From assembly GCA_902613595.1 (NCBI GenBank), contig CACMHY010000001.1:310001-374000 (forward strand): a stretch of DNA of 64,000 nt, in the 5' to 3' direction. The notes under the pieces were generated by a model. The model searched no databases. It saw nothing but the letters and a program-made list of their open reading frames with translations, and was not told the origin of the DNA. Below, piece after piece: positions 8,691-18,255 of this stretch; within the stretch, counting starts at the first letter, position 1; each line of letters starts with the position of its first letter. A program made the position numbers and the translations under genes. The stretch comes from an uncultured Bacteroidota bacterium (lineage in GTDB: Bacteria > Bacteroidota > Bacteroidia > Flavobacteriales > Flavobacteriaceae).

Positions 8691-10571
8691 ATGAGTAAAG
8701 GTAAAATAAATGTATCTGTAGAAAATATTTTTCCATTAATAAAAAAGTTTTTGTACAGTGACCAAGAAATTTTTCTTAGAGAATTAATATCAAATGCAAC
8801 TGATGCAACAACAAAATTAAACCACCTAAGTAGTATAGGCAAAATAAAGGGTGATTTAGGCAACTTACAAATAGAAGTTAAAATTGATAAGAAAGGAAAA
8901 AAGCTCCACATTATCGATAGGGGCATTGGAATGTCAAAAGAGGAAGTTCAAAAATATATTAACGATGTTGCTTTTTCCGGTGCTGAGGAATTTTTGGAAA
9001 AGTATAAAGATTCAGCAAAGGATAGTGGAATAATTGGTCACTTTGGTCTAGGTTTTTATTCTGCTTTTATGGTTGCAAATAAAGTAGAGATTATAACAAA
9101 ATCTTATAGTAAAGATGAAGCGGCACATTGGATTTGCGATGGATCTCCAGAGTATAGCATCGAGACAGCGGACAAAAAAGATAGGGGCACTGAGATTGTT
9201 CTTCACATTGATAAAGATTCAAAGGAGTTTTTGGAGGAAAATCGCATTAAAGAGCTTCTATCGAAATACAACAAATTTATGCCCATACCAATTAAGTTTG
9301 GAACCAAAGAAGAAACAATACCGTTACCTAAAGATTCTCCAGATGATGCAAAACCTGAAACTAAAACTGTTGATAATATAATCAATAATCCAGAGCCTGC
9401 TTGGACTAAAAAGCCTTCTGATCTTAAGGATGAAGATTATCAGTCTTTTTACAGAGAACTTTATCCTATGCAATTTGAAGAACCTTTATTTAATATTCAC
9501 CTAAACGTTGATTATCCATTTAATCTAACAGGCATATTGTATTTTCCAAGAATAAAAAATGATATTAATATTCAAAAGGATCGTATTCAGCTTTATCAAA
9601 ATCAGGTTTTCGTAACAGACAATGTTGAGGGAATTGTCCCTGAGTTTTTAACTCTACTTAGAGGTGTAATTGATTCACCTGATATACCACTTAATGTCTC
9701 AAGGAGTTATTTGCAGGCAGACGGTGCTGTAAAAAAAATTAGTAATTACATCACAAGAAAAGTTGGAGATAAACTAAGTAGTTTATTCAAAAAAGACAGA
9801 AAATCATTTGAAGAAAAGTGGAACGATATAAAGGTCGTGATAGAATATGGAATGTTAAGTGAAGATAAGTTTTTTGATAAAGCAGCAGGCTTCGCATTAT
9901 ATCCAACTACTGATAAGGAATATTTAACCTTTGATGAACTGAAAGATTTAATAAAGGATAATCAAACTGATAAAGATGACAAACTAGTCATTCTTTATGC
10001 ATCTGATGTTGATTCTCAACATAGTTATATTGAACAGGCTAAGAGCAAAGGTTATAAAGTTTTGCTTTTGGACTCACCCATAATTGGACACTTAATCCAA
10101 AAATTAGAAGGTAAAAAAGAAAAAGTTTCTTTTTCTAGGGTTGATGGTGATACTTTGGAAAATCTTATAAAAAAAGACGAAGCCACTGTGTCTAAACTTT
10201 CAGACAAAGAAAAAGAAACATTGAAACCACTTATAGAGGATGTTGTCAAGGAAGGTGGATATACAGTTCAATTAGAGTCATTGGATAGTAAAAGTATGCC
10301 ATTTGTTCTGACACAACCAGAATTTATGCGTCGAATGAAAGAAATGCAACAAACTGGTGGTGGGGGAATGATGGGTAATATGCCCGAAATGTTCAACTTA
10401 GTTGTAAACACAAATCATGAACTGGTGGGCCAGATTTTAAATACTAAAACCAAAAAGAAAAAAGAACATCTTATAAAACAAGCATTAGATTTAGCAAAAC
10501 TTTCACAAAACCTGCTTAAGGGTGAGGCTTTAACGCAGTTTATTCAAAGGAGTGTGGATTTAATCAAATAA
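8691..10571 (+). CDS. htpG: Molecular chaperone HtpG (bacterial Hsp90)
   Basis: The 626 residues match full-length HtpG. The N-terminal GHKL ATPase domain shows FLRELISNATDAT (about residues 26-38, with the catalytic Glu), DRGIGMSKEEV (about 76-86) and IGHFGLGFYSAFMV (about 112-125). A middle domain with the conserved NVSRSYLQAD (about 338-347) follows, then a C-terminal dimerisation domain. It is an ATP-dependent cytosolic folding chaperone induced by stress in many bacteria. It is a plus-strand gene transcribed away from the TetR-type gene, with alkB 36 bases downstream. No heat-shock operator was recognised. Confidence 0.97.
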   Translation: MSKGKINVSVENIFPLIKKFLYSDQEIFLRELISNATDATTKLNHLSSIGKIKGDLGNLQIEVKIDKKGKKLHIIDRGIGMSKEEVQKYINDVAFSGAEEFLEKYKDSAKDSGIIGHFGLGFYSAFMVANKVEIITKSYSKDEAAHWICDGSPEYSIETADKKDRGTEIVLHIDKDSKEFLEENRIKELLSKYNKFMPIPIKFGTKEETIPLPKDSPDDAKPETKTVDNIINNPEPAWTKKPSDLKDEDYQSFYRELYPMQFEEPLFNIHLNVDYPFNLTGILYFPRIKNDINIQKDRIQLYQNQVFVTDNVEGIVPEFLTLLRGVIDSPDIPLNVSRSYLQADGAVKKISNYITRKVGDKLSSLFKKDRKSFEEKWNDIKVVIEYGMLSEDKFFDKAAGFALYPTTDKEYLTFDELKDLIKDNQTDKDDKLVILYASDVDSQHSYIEQAKSKGYKVLLLDSPIIGHLIQKLEGKKEKVSFSRVDGDTLENLIKKDEATVSKLSDKEKETLKPLIEDVVKEGGYTVQLESLDSKSMPFVLTQPEFMRRMKEMQQTGGGGMMGNMPEMFNLVVNTNHELVGQILNTKTKKKKEHLIKQALDLAKLSQNLLKGEALTQFIQRSVDLIK

Positions 10572-10607
10572 AAACTGGATTAAATATTTTTTACAACTAA
10601 TTAAATA

Positions 10608-11216
10608 ATGCTCAAGCCCTTAGACATTTTAGGTGACGGTACTCCCTTAAATTTACCAGGTACAAAATTAAGGTACTTCGAATCTTTTTTTAATAAAAGT
10701 GAAGCAGATAATTATTTTAGTCAAATTCTAGATACGACTGTTTGGCAACAAGACAAAATTAAAGTTTATGGAAAAACTTATATGCAACCCAGACTAACAG
10801 CACTACATGCTAATAACACTATACCTTATTCTTACTCGGGAATTAAGATGTATCCGGAAAAAATGACCCACTTATTATCTGAAATTCAAAATCGTGTACA
10901 TAAGGTTAGTAATACTATATTTTCAACTGTATTAATTAACCAATATCGTGATGGTAATGATAGCAATGGTTGGCATGCTGACAACGAAAAGGAATTAGGT
11001 AAAAACCCAGTTATAGCTTCGGTAAGTTTCGGTTCAGATCGATTTTTCCACCTAAAACATAGGGAAAAAAAAGAATTACGCTTTAAAATTCTTTTAAAGT
11101 CTGGAAGTCTTTTTTTTATGGAAGGTGAAACTCAAACACACTGGTTACACCAAATTGCAAAAACCACTCAGGCAGTTGGAATAAGAATCAATTTAACTTT
11201 TCGTAAGATTATTTGA
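10608..11216 (+). CDS. alkB: AlkB-family alpha-ketoglutarate-dependent dioxygenase
   Basis: These 202 residues form a single 2-oxoglutarate/Fe(II) dioxygenase domain of the AlkB/ALKBH2-3 type, which repairs alkylated bases in DNA or RNA by oxidative demethylation. Visible features are the substrate-recognition QPRLTALHAN segment (about residues 63-72), the iron-binding HxD in GWHADNEKEL (about 122-131), the distal iron His in HWLHQIAKT and the 2-oxoglutarate-binding Arg pair near RINLTFR at the C-terminus. The length matches the small ALKBH3-like bacterial members. Its end overlaps the convergent nuclease gene by 8 bases. Confidence 0.92.
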   Translation: MLKPLDILGDGTPLNLPGTKLRYFESFFNKSEADNYFSQILDTTVWQQDKIKVYGKTYMQPRLTALHANNTIPYSYSGIKMYPEKMTHLLSEIQNRVHKVSNTIFSTVLINQYRDGNDSNGWHADNEKELGKNPVIASVSFGSDRFFHLKHREKKELRFKILLKSGSLFFMEGETQTHWLHQIAKTTQAVGIRINLTFRKII

Positions 11217-11991
11217 ATATATCATCTAAAATGAAAGCTAATCTTAAACCAGCTCTTAATAACTGGTACCTTATTATTTCGAAATTCTCATAGCCATATT
11301 TGTATCCAAGATTTTTATTTTCGGGCAATTCTATGTAGATTTTTCGAGTTAAAGTATGGGTTTCTTGAATCCACGAATCTAAAGAACCTGATGTAATTTT
11401 TTTTCTTTTTTCAATTGATATAGTAGGCAAATTTTGACTTAATTCACTAAAACTAAATTTACTACTATCTATAATATCGCTATCCCAAAGTCTGTGAAGA
11501 TTGGATTTTTTTCCAAACCATGTAATGTCAATATCATTTCCACCTCTGTCCTCTTTTTTACCTAAATGCAATGGTTGATGTAAATCACCCACAAAGTGAA
11601 CTAACAATTTCAAATAAAATTGTTTTTCTTTTTTTGTTGAAGATTTCGATTTTAAAATTTCAATACACGTTTTTATAGCTTTGACGATGTCACCATTTGG
11701 ATTTTTGTAGCTTGTTTGGTAGGTCTCATTTAAATTAAGATTTGCATAGTGCCATGCATTATACTTGGAATATTTTTTATCTGATTTAATTTCATCAGCA
11801 TAAGTTGAAACGTAAGCAAGACTTTGGCCTTGCAAAATTTCGTCAAGGGAAATTCTGGTATTTTTTGAGATATATTTGGATGCGACCTCAGCTACAACTC
11901 GGTGTCCTGTTTTACCCCACAAAATATCATTTGTTAAAAAATATCCCAGGAAAAAGTTATAAATGAATATGAGTTTTAAAATCATACTCAA
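11209..11991 (-). CDS. Secreted S1/P1-type zinc nuclease
   Basis: The 260-residue protein has a signal peptide of about 24 residues. The mature part begins WGKTGHRVVAEVA, so the N-terminal Trp and the following His serve as zinc ligands, as in S1/P1 and phospholipase C-like nucleases. Other ligands are visible in STYADEIK, AWHYANL, LLVHFVGDLHQPLH and GGNDID, together making the three-zinc site. Such enzymes degrade single-stranded DNA/RNA and 3'-nucleotides in the periplasm or outside the cell, probably for phosphate and nucleoside scavenging. It is convergent with alkB and divergent from the DUF5916 gene. Confidence 0.92.
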   Translation of the reverse strand: MSMILKLIFIYNFFLGYFLTNDILWGKTGHRVVAEVASKYISKNTRISLDEILQGQSLAYVSTYADEIKSDKKYSKYNAWHYANLNLNETYQTSYKNPNGDIVKAIKTCIEILKSKSSTKKEKQFYLKLLVHFVGDLHQPLHLGKKEDRGGNDIDITWFGKKSNLHRLWDSDIIDSSKFSFSELSQNLPTISIEKRKKITSGSLDSWIQETHTLTRKIYIELPENKNLGYKYGYENFEIIRYQLLRAGLRLAFILDDIFK

Positions 11992-12038
11992 ATATAATTT
12001 TAAATCTTATTTTTACAATCCTTCTAAAAAATTGCATT

Positions 12039-14243
12039 TTGAGTATTCAAAGGGTCGTGTTAACAATTTTTTTATTTAAATCTTTATTTTGTTTCACTCA
12101 GAATGAGAAAGAGTTTATAATTAAGAATATTGAATCTGATATAAATATTGATGGAATTGGAAATGAAAAAGAATGGGATTTAGCCGAATGGCAATCAGAA
12201 TTTTGGTTGTGGAGGCCAAATGATAGTTTAAAAGCTGAAAAACAAACCAGATTCAAAATTCTTAAAAATCAGAAAAATCTCTATATCCTTGTCGAATCAC
12301 TAACAGACGGAAAAAATTTTACTACACCAAGTCTAAAACGCGACTTCAGCTCTTATGGAGCTGAGTTTATAACTCTTCTTTTCGATACATTTAATGATGG
12401 GACAAACGCTTTCTCATTCTCAACAAATCCCTTAGGGCTAAAAAACGAGGGACTTATTTCAGGTGGAAATCAAAATTATAGAACTGATAGAAGCTACACA
12501 TGGGATACAAAATGGTTTGTTGAATCTAAAGTATATGAAGATCGGTATTCAGTAGAAATTCAAATTCCATTCGCTTCCTTTTTTTACAATAATAGAGATA
12601 GCTCATGGCGTTTTAACATTTATAGAGGAAATATGCAAAATAATGAATATAGTGTATGGGTGAAAACTCCTCAAAATCAACTCATTGGCAATTTAGGATT
12701 TATGGGTAAAATGATTTTTGAAAAACCCCTAAAAAAAGCACGTAATCCAATTTCATTAATCCCATATATTAGTGGTATTACACAAAAAGATTTCTTAAAT
12801 CAATCTTCAAATTTAAATACAGGTATAGGAGGTGATGCTAAGATTCCAATAGGGAATGCCCTAAATTTAGACCTTACTTTTAATCCTGATTTTTCCCAAG
12901 TTGAGGCAGATGATCAGATTGTAAACCTCACTCGTTTTGCAATTGCACTTCCTGAAAAACGTCAATTCTTTACACAAAACAATGACCTTTTTAACGATTT
13001 TGGTACTGTGAGAGATGTTGTTCCTTTTTTCTCAAGAAGAATAGGTGTTGCTGAAGATTTGGATGGAAATACAATAGAGAATAAAATCATTTATGGAGCT
13101 CGGCTGAGTGGTAAATTAAATTCAAGCCTACGAGTTGGTCTTTTAAGTATTCTTACAGATGAAGATGTGAAAAATGAAATTGCATCAAATTTAAATTCTG
13201 TTTTTACATTAAGGCAGAAAGTATTTGATAGATCAAATATTAGTTTCTTTTTTATGAATCGAAGTGCTATTGAAAACTATGACTTCTTAGATAATGAAGA
13301 AAGAAAAAACAGTGTTGCTGGAATAGAATATAATTTAGCATCTTCAGATAGTAAATGGTCAGGTCGTACATACTTACATAAATCATTCACTGAAGGACTA
13401 GATGGTGATGATCAAATAGTAGGTTTAAGAATTCAGCGCAATACACTTCGCCATAAAATTGGAATGGGATTGATTCATGGGGGCGATGACTTCAGATCAA
13501 ATTTAGGTTTTTATAGGCGTACGGGATTTTTAAAACTTACACCAGAATACACCTTTAGGATATATCCAAAAAATCCAGAAATAACGAGTTATAGTTTCAT
13601 ACAAAGAGGTTTTTTTGTTTATGACACAGCAAGAGAATATCTAATGACAGATAGAGTTTTTATCTCAACTATTCAAAAAAGATTTCTAAATACAAGCAGT
13701 CTATCTCTTGAGTACACAAACCGATATATATATCTAGTTTCAGATTTTGACCCAACTCGAAGTTACGAAGGAGCATATCTTCCTGCAAATTCTAACTATT
13801 CATATGGTGACATAGAATTTGGTTATCGATCTGATCAAACAAAAATTTTTAATCTTGACTCTAAAATTTCTTATGGAACTTTTTTTAATGGGACTAAGTT
13901 TACTATTGAAAATGAATTTAACTGGCGAAGACAACCCCTAGTTAATGCAAGTTTTATTTTAAACTTTAACTCCATAAACCTTCCAATTCCTTACCCATCA
14001 AAAAATATCTGGTTGATCAGTCCTAAAATAGATTTTACTTTTACAAAAACCTTAACTTGGACCACTTTCATTCAGTACAATTCCCAAGGAGAAAATTTGG
14101 GTGTGAATTCAAGAATGCAATGGCGTTTCGCTCCTCTTTCTGATTTATTTTTGGTTTACAACGATAATTATATTAGTTCAGATAATTTTTCACCAAGATA
14201 TCGTAGTTTTAACCTGAAATTTACTTACTGGTTAAATATTTGA
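12039..14243 (+). CDS. DUF5916/CBM9-like outer-membrane beta-barrel protein
   Basis: The protein is 734 residues. An N-terminal signal peptide (VLTIFLFKSLFCFTQ) is followed by a CBM9-like domain (IDGIGNEKEWDLAEW, about residues 36-50). From about residue 235 there is a long region rich in aromatic-alternating strands that looks like a C-terminal outer-membrane barrel, ending in FKLTYWLNI-type residues. This is the usual form of Bacteroidetes DUF5916 proteins, whose function is not known. The start codon is TTG at 12039; no ATG lies in frame near it, and the signal peptide requires this upstream start. It is followed 2 bases later by a DUF4369 lipoprotein, so the two are cotranscribed. Confidence 0.85.
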   Translation: MSIQRVVLTIFLFKSLFCFTQNEKEFIIKNIESDINIDGIGNEKEWDLAEWQSEFWLWRPNDSLKAEKQTRFKILKNQKNLYILVESLTDGKNFTTPSLKRDFSSYGAEFITLLFDTFNDGTNAFSFSTNPLGLKNEGLISGGNQNYRTDRSYTWDTKWFVESKVYEDRYSVEIQIPFASFFYNNRDSSWRFNIYRGNMQNNEYSVWVKTPQNQLIGNLGFMGKMIFEKPLKKARNPISLIPYISGITQKDFLNQSSNLNTGIGGDAKIPIGNALNLDLTFNPDFSQVEADDQIVNLTRFAIALPEKRQFFTQNNDLFNDFGTVRDVVPFFSRRIGVAEDLDGNTIENKIIYGARLSGKLNSSLRVGLLSILTDEDVKNEIASNLNSVFTLRQKVFDRSNISFFFMNRSAIENYDFLDNEERKNSVAGIEYNLASSDSKWSGRTYLHKSFTEGLDGDDQIVGLRIQRNTLRHKIGMGLIHGGDDFRSNLGFYRRTGFLKLTPEYTFRIYPKNPEITSYSFIQRGFFVYDTAREYLMTDRVFISTIQKRFLNTSSLSLEYTNRYIYLVSDFDPTRSYEGAYLPANSNYSYGDIEFGYRSDQTKIFNLDSKISYGTFFNGTKFTIENEFNWRRQPLVNASFILNFNSINLPIPYPSKNIWLISPKIDFTFTKTLTWTTFIQYNSQGENLGVNSRMQWRFAPLSDLFLVYNDNYISSDNFSPRYRSFNLKFTYWLNI

Positions 14244-14244
14244 A

Positions 14245-14979
14245 ATGTTAAAACTCAAAAAATATTTTCTGATTACTGTTTTATGCAGTCTTATATTTTC
14301 TTGCAATCAAAAAGAAAAAAGTAATTCTGAAGATTTAATGATTGTGAAAGGCAGTATAAAAGGACTTAGAAAAGGCAAGTTATATCTTCAAAGAATTAAA
14401 GATACTATGTTAATAAATCTTGATTCAACTTATGTAGATGGTTCACCTGACTTTAGGTTTAAAACACCTATCAAAACTGCGGAGGTCTTTTATCTTTATC
14501 TAAACAAGGATGATGGTGACAGCCTAAATGACCGTATTCTGTTTTTTGGTGAAAAAGGTACAATAGAAATTAATACACTACTTAAAACCTTTGAAAGTAG
14601 TGCAAAAATTTCTGGTTCAAAGAACCAAGAATTACTTCAAAAATATCAATCGATGAGTAGAAAATTTAATAACAGAAACCTTGACTTAATAAGAGATTTA
14701 TATGTAGCAAAAGCAGAAAAAAAAATTGAAAGAGTTGATACACTAGAGAAAAAAATCGCTAATCTATTAAAAAGAAGATACCTCTACACAATAAATTTTG
14801 CTGCGCAAAATCCAGATCAAAACATTGCACCCTATTTAGTATTAACTCAAGTATTTGATGCAAATCTGATATTGTTAGACTCTATTGCTAGAAAACTAAC
14901 AGATGAGGTGAGGTCCTCAAAGTATGGTATTGAGTTTTTGAACTTGCTTGAAAAAAGGCGAGAAAAGGAAAGAAATTAA
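14245..14979 (+). CDS. DUF4369-domain lipoprotein
   Basis: This 244-residue protein has a lipoprotein signal peptide ending in LIFSC (lipidated Cys at about residue 20). It then has the DUF4369 opening, MIVKGSIKGLRKGKLYLQRI (about 32-51), which in Bacteroidetes often precedes a thioredoxin-like domain. Here no thioredoxin domain or CxxC is present; the C-terminal half is helical and charged. It is probably anchored in a membrane facing the periplasm. It directly follows the DUF5916 gene and overlaps the end of the convergent small gene by 4 bases. The role is unknown. Confidence 0.82.
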   Translation: MLKLKKYFLITVLCSLIFSCNQKEKSNSEDLMIVKGSIKGLRKGKLYLQRIKDTMLINLDSTYVDGSPDFRFKTPIKTAEVFYLYLNKDDGDSLNDRILFFGEKGTIEINTLLKTFESSAKISGSKNQELLQKYQSMSRKFNNRNLDLIRDLYVAKAEKKIERVDTLEKKIANLLKRRYLYTINFAAQNPDQNIAPYLVLTQVFDANLILLDSIARKLTDEVRSSKYGIEFLNLLEKRREKERN

Positions 14980-15242
14980 AGTGCTGCAGATTTTTTTAGT
15001 AAAGAGTTCATTACTTTCTTACGCTCTTGCTGGATTTCTTTAAACTGAGCCTTTTTATTGTCTCCTTTAACACCATTTATCATAACTATAAGCTTGTCGA
15101 AAGCTTCAATAGCTTCTTCGACTAGTTTTTCACTTTTAGCTAGATCACCATTAGGATTTGATAACTCCCAAAGATAAATCTCCTCAATAACATCTCCAAT
15201 GTCATTGTTTATATCTTTTTTTAGGAGTTTAATACTCGGCAT
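14976..15242 (-). CDS. Conserved small hypothetical protein, helical
   Basis: I do not recognise a named family for this 88-residue protein. It is soluble, strongly charged and predicted to be almost entirely helical (DVIEEIYLWELSNPNGD near residues 17-33, then long Glu/Lys-rich helices), without Cys clusters or membrane segments. It begins with ATG at 15242, 56 bases downstream of queD on the same strand. The codon use resembles that of its neighbours, which supports a real gene. Confidence 0.7.
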   Translation of the reverse strand: MPSIKLLKKDINNDIGDVIEEIYLWELSNPNGDLAKSEKLVEEAIEAFDKLIVMINGVKGDNKKAQFKEIQQERKKVMNSLLKKSAAL

Positions 15243-15298
15243 TTAATTTTTTAAAATATTATTGAATATAAATATTTTTTAAAGGAAAACTAAAAAAA

Positions 15299-15706
15299 TT
15301 ATCCGGAATATCTGACAAAATTTCTTGGAGTCTCATATAAAGTTACTTCTAAGGAGTGGTTTGGATTAAGGTGTGGTTTAAGATTATTGAAAATCACTAT
15401 TGCAATATTTTCGGCGGTTGGAATCATTTCAATAAATTCGGGAACTTCCTCATTTAAATTCTTATGGTCCATCTTATCCTCAACTTCAGATTTGATTAGG
15501 TTTTTCAAAACTTTCATATCTATAACATAGCCAGTTTCGGGGTCAACTGATCCTGTAACATGAACAATTAATTCATAATTGTGGCCATGAAAATGAGGAT
15601 TTGAACACTTCCCAAAAACAGAATTATTTTTTTTATCTGACCACTCTTTTCTATAAAGACGGTGTGCAGCATTAAAATGTGCTTTTCTACTTACAGTTAC
15701 TCTCAT
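15299..15706 (-). CDS. queD: 6-carboxytetrahydropterin synthase (QueD/PTPS family)
   Basis: QueD converts dihydroneopterin triphosphate to 6-carboxy-tetrahydropterin, the second step toward preQ0 and queuosine. The 135 residues have the zinc-binding His residues in HFNAAHRL (about residues 10-17) and in HFHGHNY (about 38-44), the catalytic Cys in FGKCSNPHF, the VIDMKVLKNL segment and a conserved PTAENIA segment. The start overlaps the end of idi as ATGA, so the two genes are coupled. A YhhQ-type transporter for queuosine precursors lies at 37.1-37.7 kb. A pterin-synthase side activity is possible in this family. Confidence 0.92.
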   Translation of the reverse strand: MRVTVSRKAHFNAAHRLYRKEWSDKKNNSVFGKCSNPHFHGHNYELIVHVTGSVDPETGYVIDMKVLKNLIKSEVEDKMDHKNLNEEVPEFIEMIPTAENIAIVIFNNLKPHLNPNHSLEVTLYETPRNFVRYSG

Positions 15707-16227
15707 TTTGTTTTCCTAATATATTTATAAAATCTTTCAAAAATAATTTTAAACCAAACTGTAAAATCCTCTGGTTTTTTTTTTATTTCTAGGACTATTT
15801 TATCTAAAGACATCCATTTCCACTCTGAAACTTCAATTGTGTTAATAAAAGGTGTTTTATCATAATAGCCAAGTAGTAAGTGATCAAACTCGTGTTCGGT
15901 CAATCCGTTTTCAAATTTTGCCTTGTATACAAAACTAAACATAGGCTCTAGCGAGGTTATAAAACCCATTTCTTCTTTAAGTCTTCTTTTACCTGCTTCA
16001 ATATTACTTTCACCCTCCCTAGGGTGACTACAACATGTATTAGTCCAAAGCCCAGGAGAATGATATTTATCAAGGGCACGACGTTGAAGCATCAATTGTC
16101 CTTTTTTATTTAGGATAAAAATTGAAAAAGCACGATGTAAAAGTGCTTTTTCATGAGCCTCTATTTTGGGCATTGTACCTATAGGATTATCGTTCCTATC
16201 TACTAATACCACATTTTCTTCTTTCAT
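15703..16227 (-). CDS. idi: Isopentenyl-diphosphate delta-isomerase, type I
   Basis: Idi interconverts isopentenyl and dimethylallyl diphosphate, feeding isoprenoid synthesis. It has the Nudix-like fold with LMLQRRALDKYHSPGLW (about residues 45-61), the catalytic Cys in TNTCCSHPREGE and the catalytic Glu in TEHEFDHLLLGY, and a length of about 174 residues. I place the start at the ATG at 16227 (MKEENVVLVDRNDNPIG), which matches family N-termini. A longer frame reaches 16257 but adds an atypical stretch. With the mevalonate kinase and decarboxylase at 61-63 kb it fits a mevalonate pathway, in which this isomerase is essential. Confidence 0.94.
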   Translation of the reverse strand: MKEENVVLVDRNDNPIGTMPKIEAHEKALLHRAFSIFILNKKGQLMLQRRALDKYHSPGLWTNTCCSHPREGESNIEAGKRRLKEEMGFITSLEPMFSFVYKAKFENGLTEHEFDHLLLGYYDKTPFINTIEVSEWKWMSLDKIVLEIKKKPEDFTVWFKIIFERFYKYIRKTK

Positions 16228-16316
16228 GCTTTGTAAAAATACCCATAATTTTGTCAAAAACCTATCGAGTCATTTTTCTTGAGAGAAATTTTTTAGACTA
16301 CTTTTATTGAAATTTT

Positions 16317-17903
16317 ATGATGTCACTGGAAGAGGAAATAAAAAAAAGAAGAACTTTTGGGATTATCTCTCATCCTGATGCAGGAAAAACTACTCTAACA
16401 GAAAAATTATTACTTTTTGGAGGAGCAATCAACATTGCAGGAGCTGTTAAGTCGAACAAAATCAAAAAAACAGCTGCCAGTGATTTTATGGAAATTGAAA
16501 GGCAAAGAGGAATTTCTGTTTCTACATCTGTTTTAGCTTTTAATTATAAAGACAAAAAAATTAATATTCTTGATACACCAGGGCACAAGGATTTTGCTGA
16601 GGATACTTATAGAACTCTTACCGCAGTTGACAGTGTTATAGTTGTTATTGATGTTGCTAAAGGTGTTGAGGAACAAACTGAAAAGTTGGTTGAAGTTTGT
16701 AGAATGCGCCAAATACCAATTATCGTTTTTATTAATAAACTTGATCGTGAAGGAAAAGATGCATTTGATCTCTTAGATGAAATTGAAAAAAAACTAGCTT
16801 TTTCTGTAACTCCACTTTCATTTCCAATTGGTATTGGTCATAATTTTAAGGGGATTTACAATATTTATAAAAAAAACATAAATATTTACCGAAATCATCA
16901 AAAGCAAACTATTGGAAATAAAATCACTTTTGATTCTTTACATGACCAAGAGCTTGAGTCAATTATTGGAAAAAAGGATATTGAAATTCTCAAAGAAGAA
17001 TTGGAGCTTATTAAAGGAGTTTATCCCTTATTTGACAAAAACTCATATTTGAAAGGAGATCTTCAGCCTGTATTTTTTGGGTCAGCATTGAATAATTATG
17101 GTGTTGAAGATCTTCTCAAATGTTTCGTAGAAATAGCACCATTTCCTTTGCCAAAACATAGCGAAAAGCGTATCGTGGATCCAAAAGAAAAAAAATTTAG
17201 TGGTTTTATTTTTAAAATTCATGCTAATATGGATCCTAATCATCGTAATCGTTTAGCTTTTGTGAAAATTGTCTCGGGTACATTTAATAGAAATACACCT
17301 TATTTTCATGTTCGAAACAATAAAAATTTGAAATTTTCCGCACCAAATACTTTTTTCGCTGAAAAAAAAGAAATTGTTGATATTTCCTATCCTGGAGATA
17401 TCGTAGGACTTCATGATTCTGGTAATTTCAAAATTGGCGATACTCTGACAAGTGGAGAAAATTTAAATTTCAAAGGGATTCCCAATTTTTCTCCTGAACA
17501 TTTTCGATACATAAATAATACAAATCCAATGAAAGCAAAACAACTTGCAAAAGGAATCTCCCAGCTAATGGATGAAGGAATAGCACAGTTATTTATTTTA
17601 AATCTAAATGGCAGAAAAGTAATTGGGACTGTTGGTGCACTGCAATTCGAAGTAATTCAATATCGTCTTCTCCACGAATATGGAGCTGAATGTGATTACG
17701 AGAATATTAATATATATAAAGCTTGTTGGGTGGAAGCTGATGAAGAAAGCTCTTCATTCAAGAATTTTAGACGCATAAAGCAGAAGTATTTAGCTCACGA
17801 TAAAGAAGGGAAACTTGTTTTCCTGTCTGATTCGGAATTTAGTCTAAAAATGGCCGAAACAAATTTTAAAGATCTGCAATTTCATTTTACTTCAGAATTT
17901 TGA
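16317..17903 (+). CDS. prfC: Peptide chain release factor 3 (RF3)
   Basis: RF3 is the translational GTPase that removes RF1/RF2 from the ribosome after termination. The 528 residues begin with a G domain showing the P-loop SHPDAGKTTLTEKLL (about residues 18-32), the RF3-type switch ASDFMEIERQRGISVSTS (about 57-74), DTPGHKDFAEDT (G3) and NKLDREG (G4). Beta-barrel domain II and a C-terminal domain III, with TVGALQFEVIQYRL, follow. RF3 has no domain IV and V as in EF-G, consistent with this length. A second ATG one codon later is equally possible. The gene is divergent from idi and convergent with the DUF3467 gene. Confidence 0.96.
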   Translation: MMSLEEEIKKRRTFGIISHPDAGKTTLTEKLLLFGGAINIAGAVKSNKIKKTAASDFMEIERQRGISVSTSVLAFNYKDKKINILDTPGHKDFAEDTYRTLTAVDSVIVVIDVAKGVEEQTEKLVEVCRMRQIPIIVFINKLDREGKDAFDLLDEIEKKLAFSVTPLSFPIGIGHNFKGIYNIYKKNINIYRNHQKQTIGNKITFDSLHDQELESIIGKKDIEILKEELELIKGVYPLFDKNSYLKGDLQPVFFGSALNNYGVEDLLKCFVEIAPFPLPKHSEKRIVDPKEKKFSGFIFKIHANMDPNHRNRLAFVKIVSGTFNRNTPYFHVRNNKNLKFSAPNTFFAEKKEIVDISYPGDIVGLHDSGNFKIGDTLTSGENLNFKGIPNFSPEHFRYINNTNPMKAKQLAKGISQLMDEGIAQLFILNLNGRKVIGTVGALQFEVIQYRLLHEYGAECDYENINIYKACWVEADEESSSFKNFRRIKQKYLAHDKEGKLVFLSDSEFSLKMAETNFKDLQFHFTSEF

Positions 17904-17934
17904 ACATATGGATCCTTTACTTGAATAAAATTAA

Positions 17935-18252
17935 TCAAGCTTTTCCAGCTAATCCAAAATTTAATGGAATTTTGGGTGGCTCATTTGTCTCAATTATTCC
18001 ATTTGATTTCTCATACCTTTGAATATTATCATTCAAAGCAATTTTAAATCGTTTAGCATGTTCGGGTGTTAAAATTACCCTAGATTTTACTTTAGCTTTT
18101 GGTGAACCAGGCATAATATTAACAAAATCAACTATAAATTCAGATGTGGAGTGATTTATTATTGCTAAGTTAGAATAAACACCATCTGCAATGTTTTCAT
18201 CAATTGCAATATTTAATTGTTTTTGTTTTTGTTTTTCTTTTTTTTCACTCAT
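17935..18252 (-). CDS. DUF3467-family protein
   Basis: The protein is 105 residues with a Lys/Gln-rich start followed by the DUF3467 core (NIAIDENIADGVYSNLAII, about residues 14-32, then DFVNIMPGSPKAKV and RVILTPEHAKRF). Its function is unknown. In Bacteroidetes it typically sits directly after rpoC, as it does here with a 3-base gap, so it is the last gene of the transcription/translation superoperon. Confidence 0.92.
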   Translation of the reverse strand: MSEKKEKQKQKQLNIAIDENIADGVYSNLAIINHSTSEFIVDFVNIMPGSPKAKVKSRVILTPEHAKRFKIALNDNIQRYEKSNGIIETNEPPKIPLNFGLAGKA

Positions 18253-18255
18253 GAT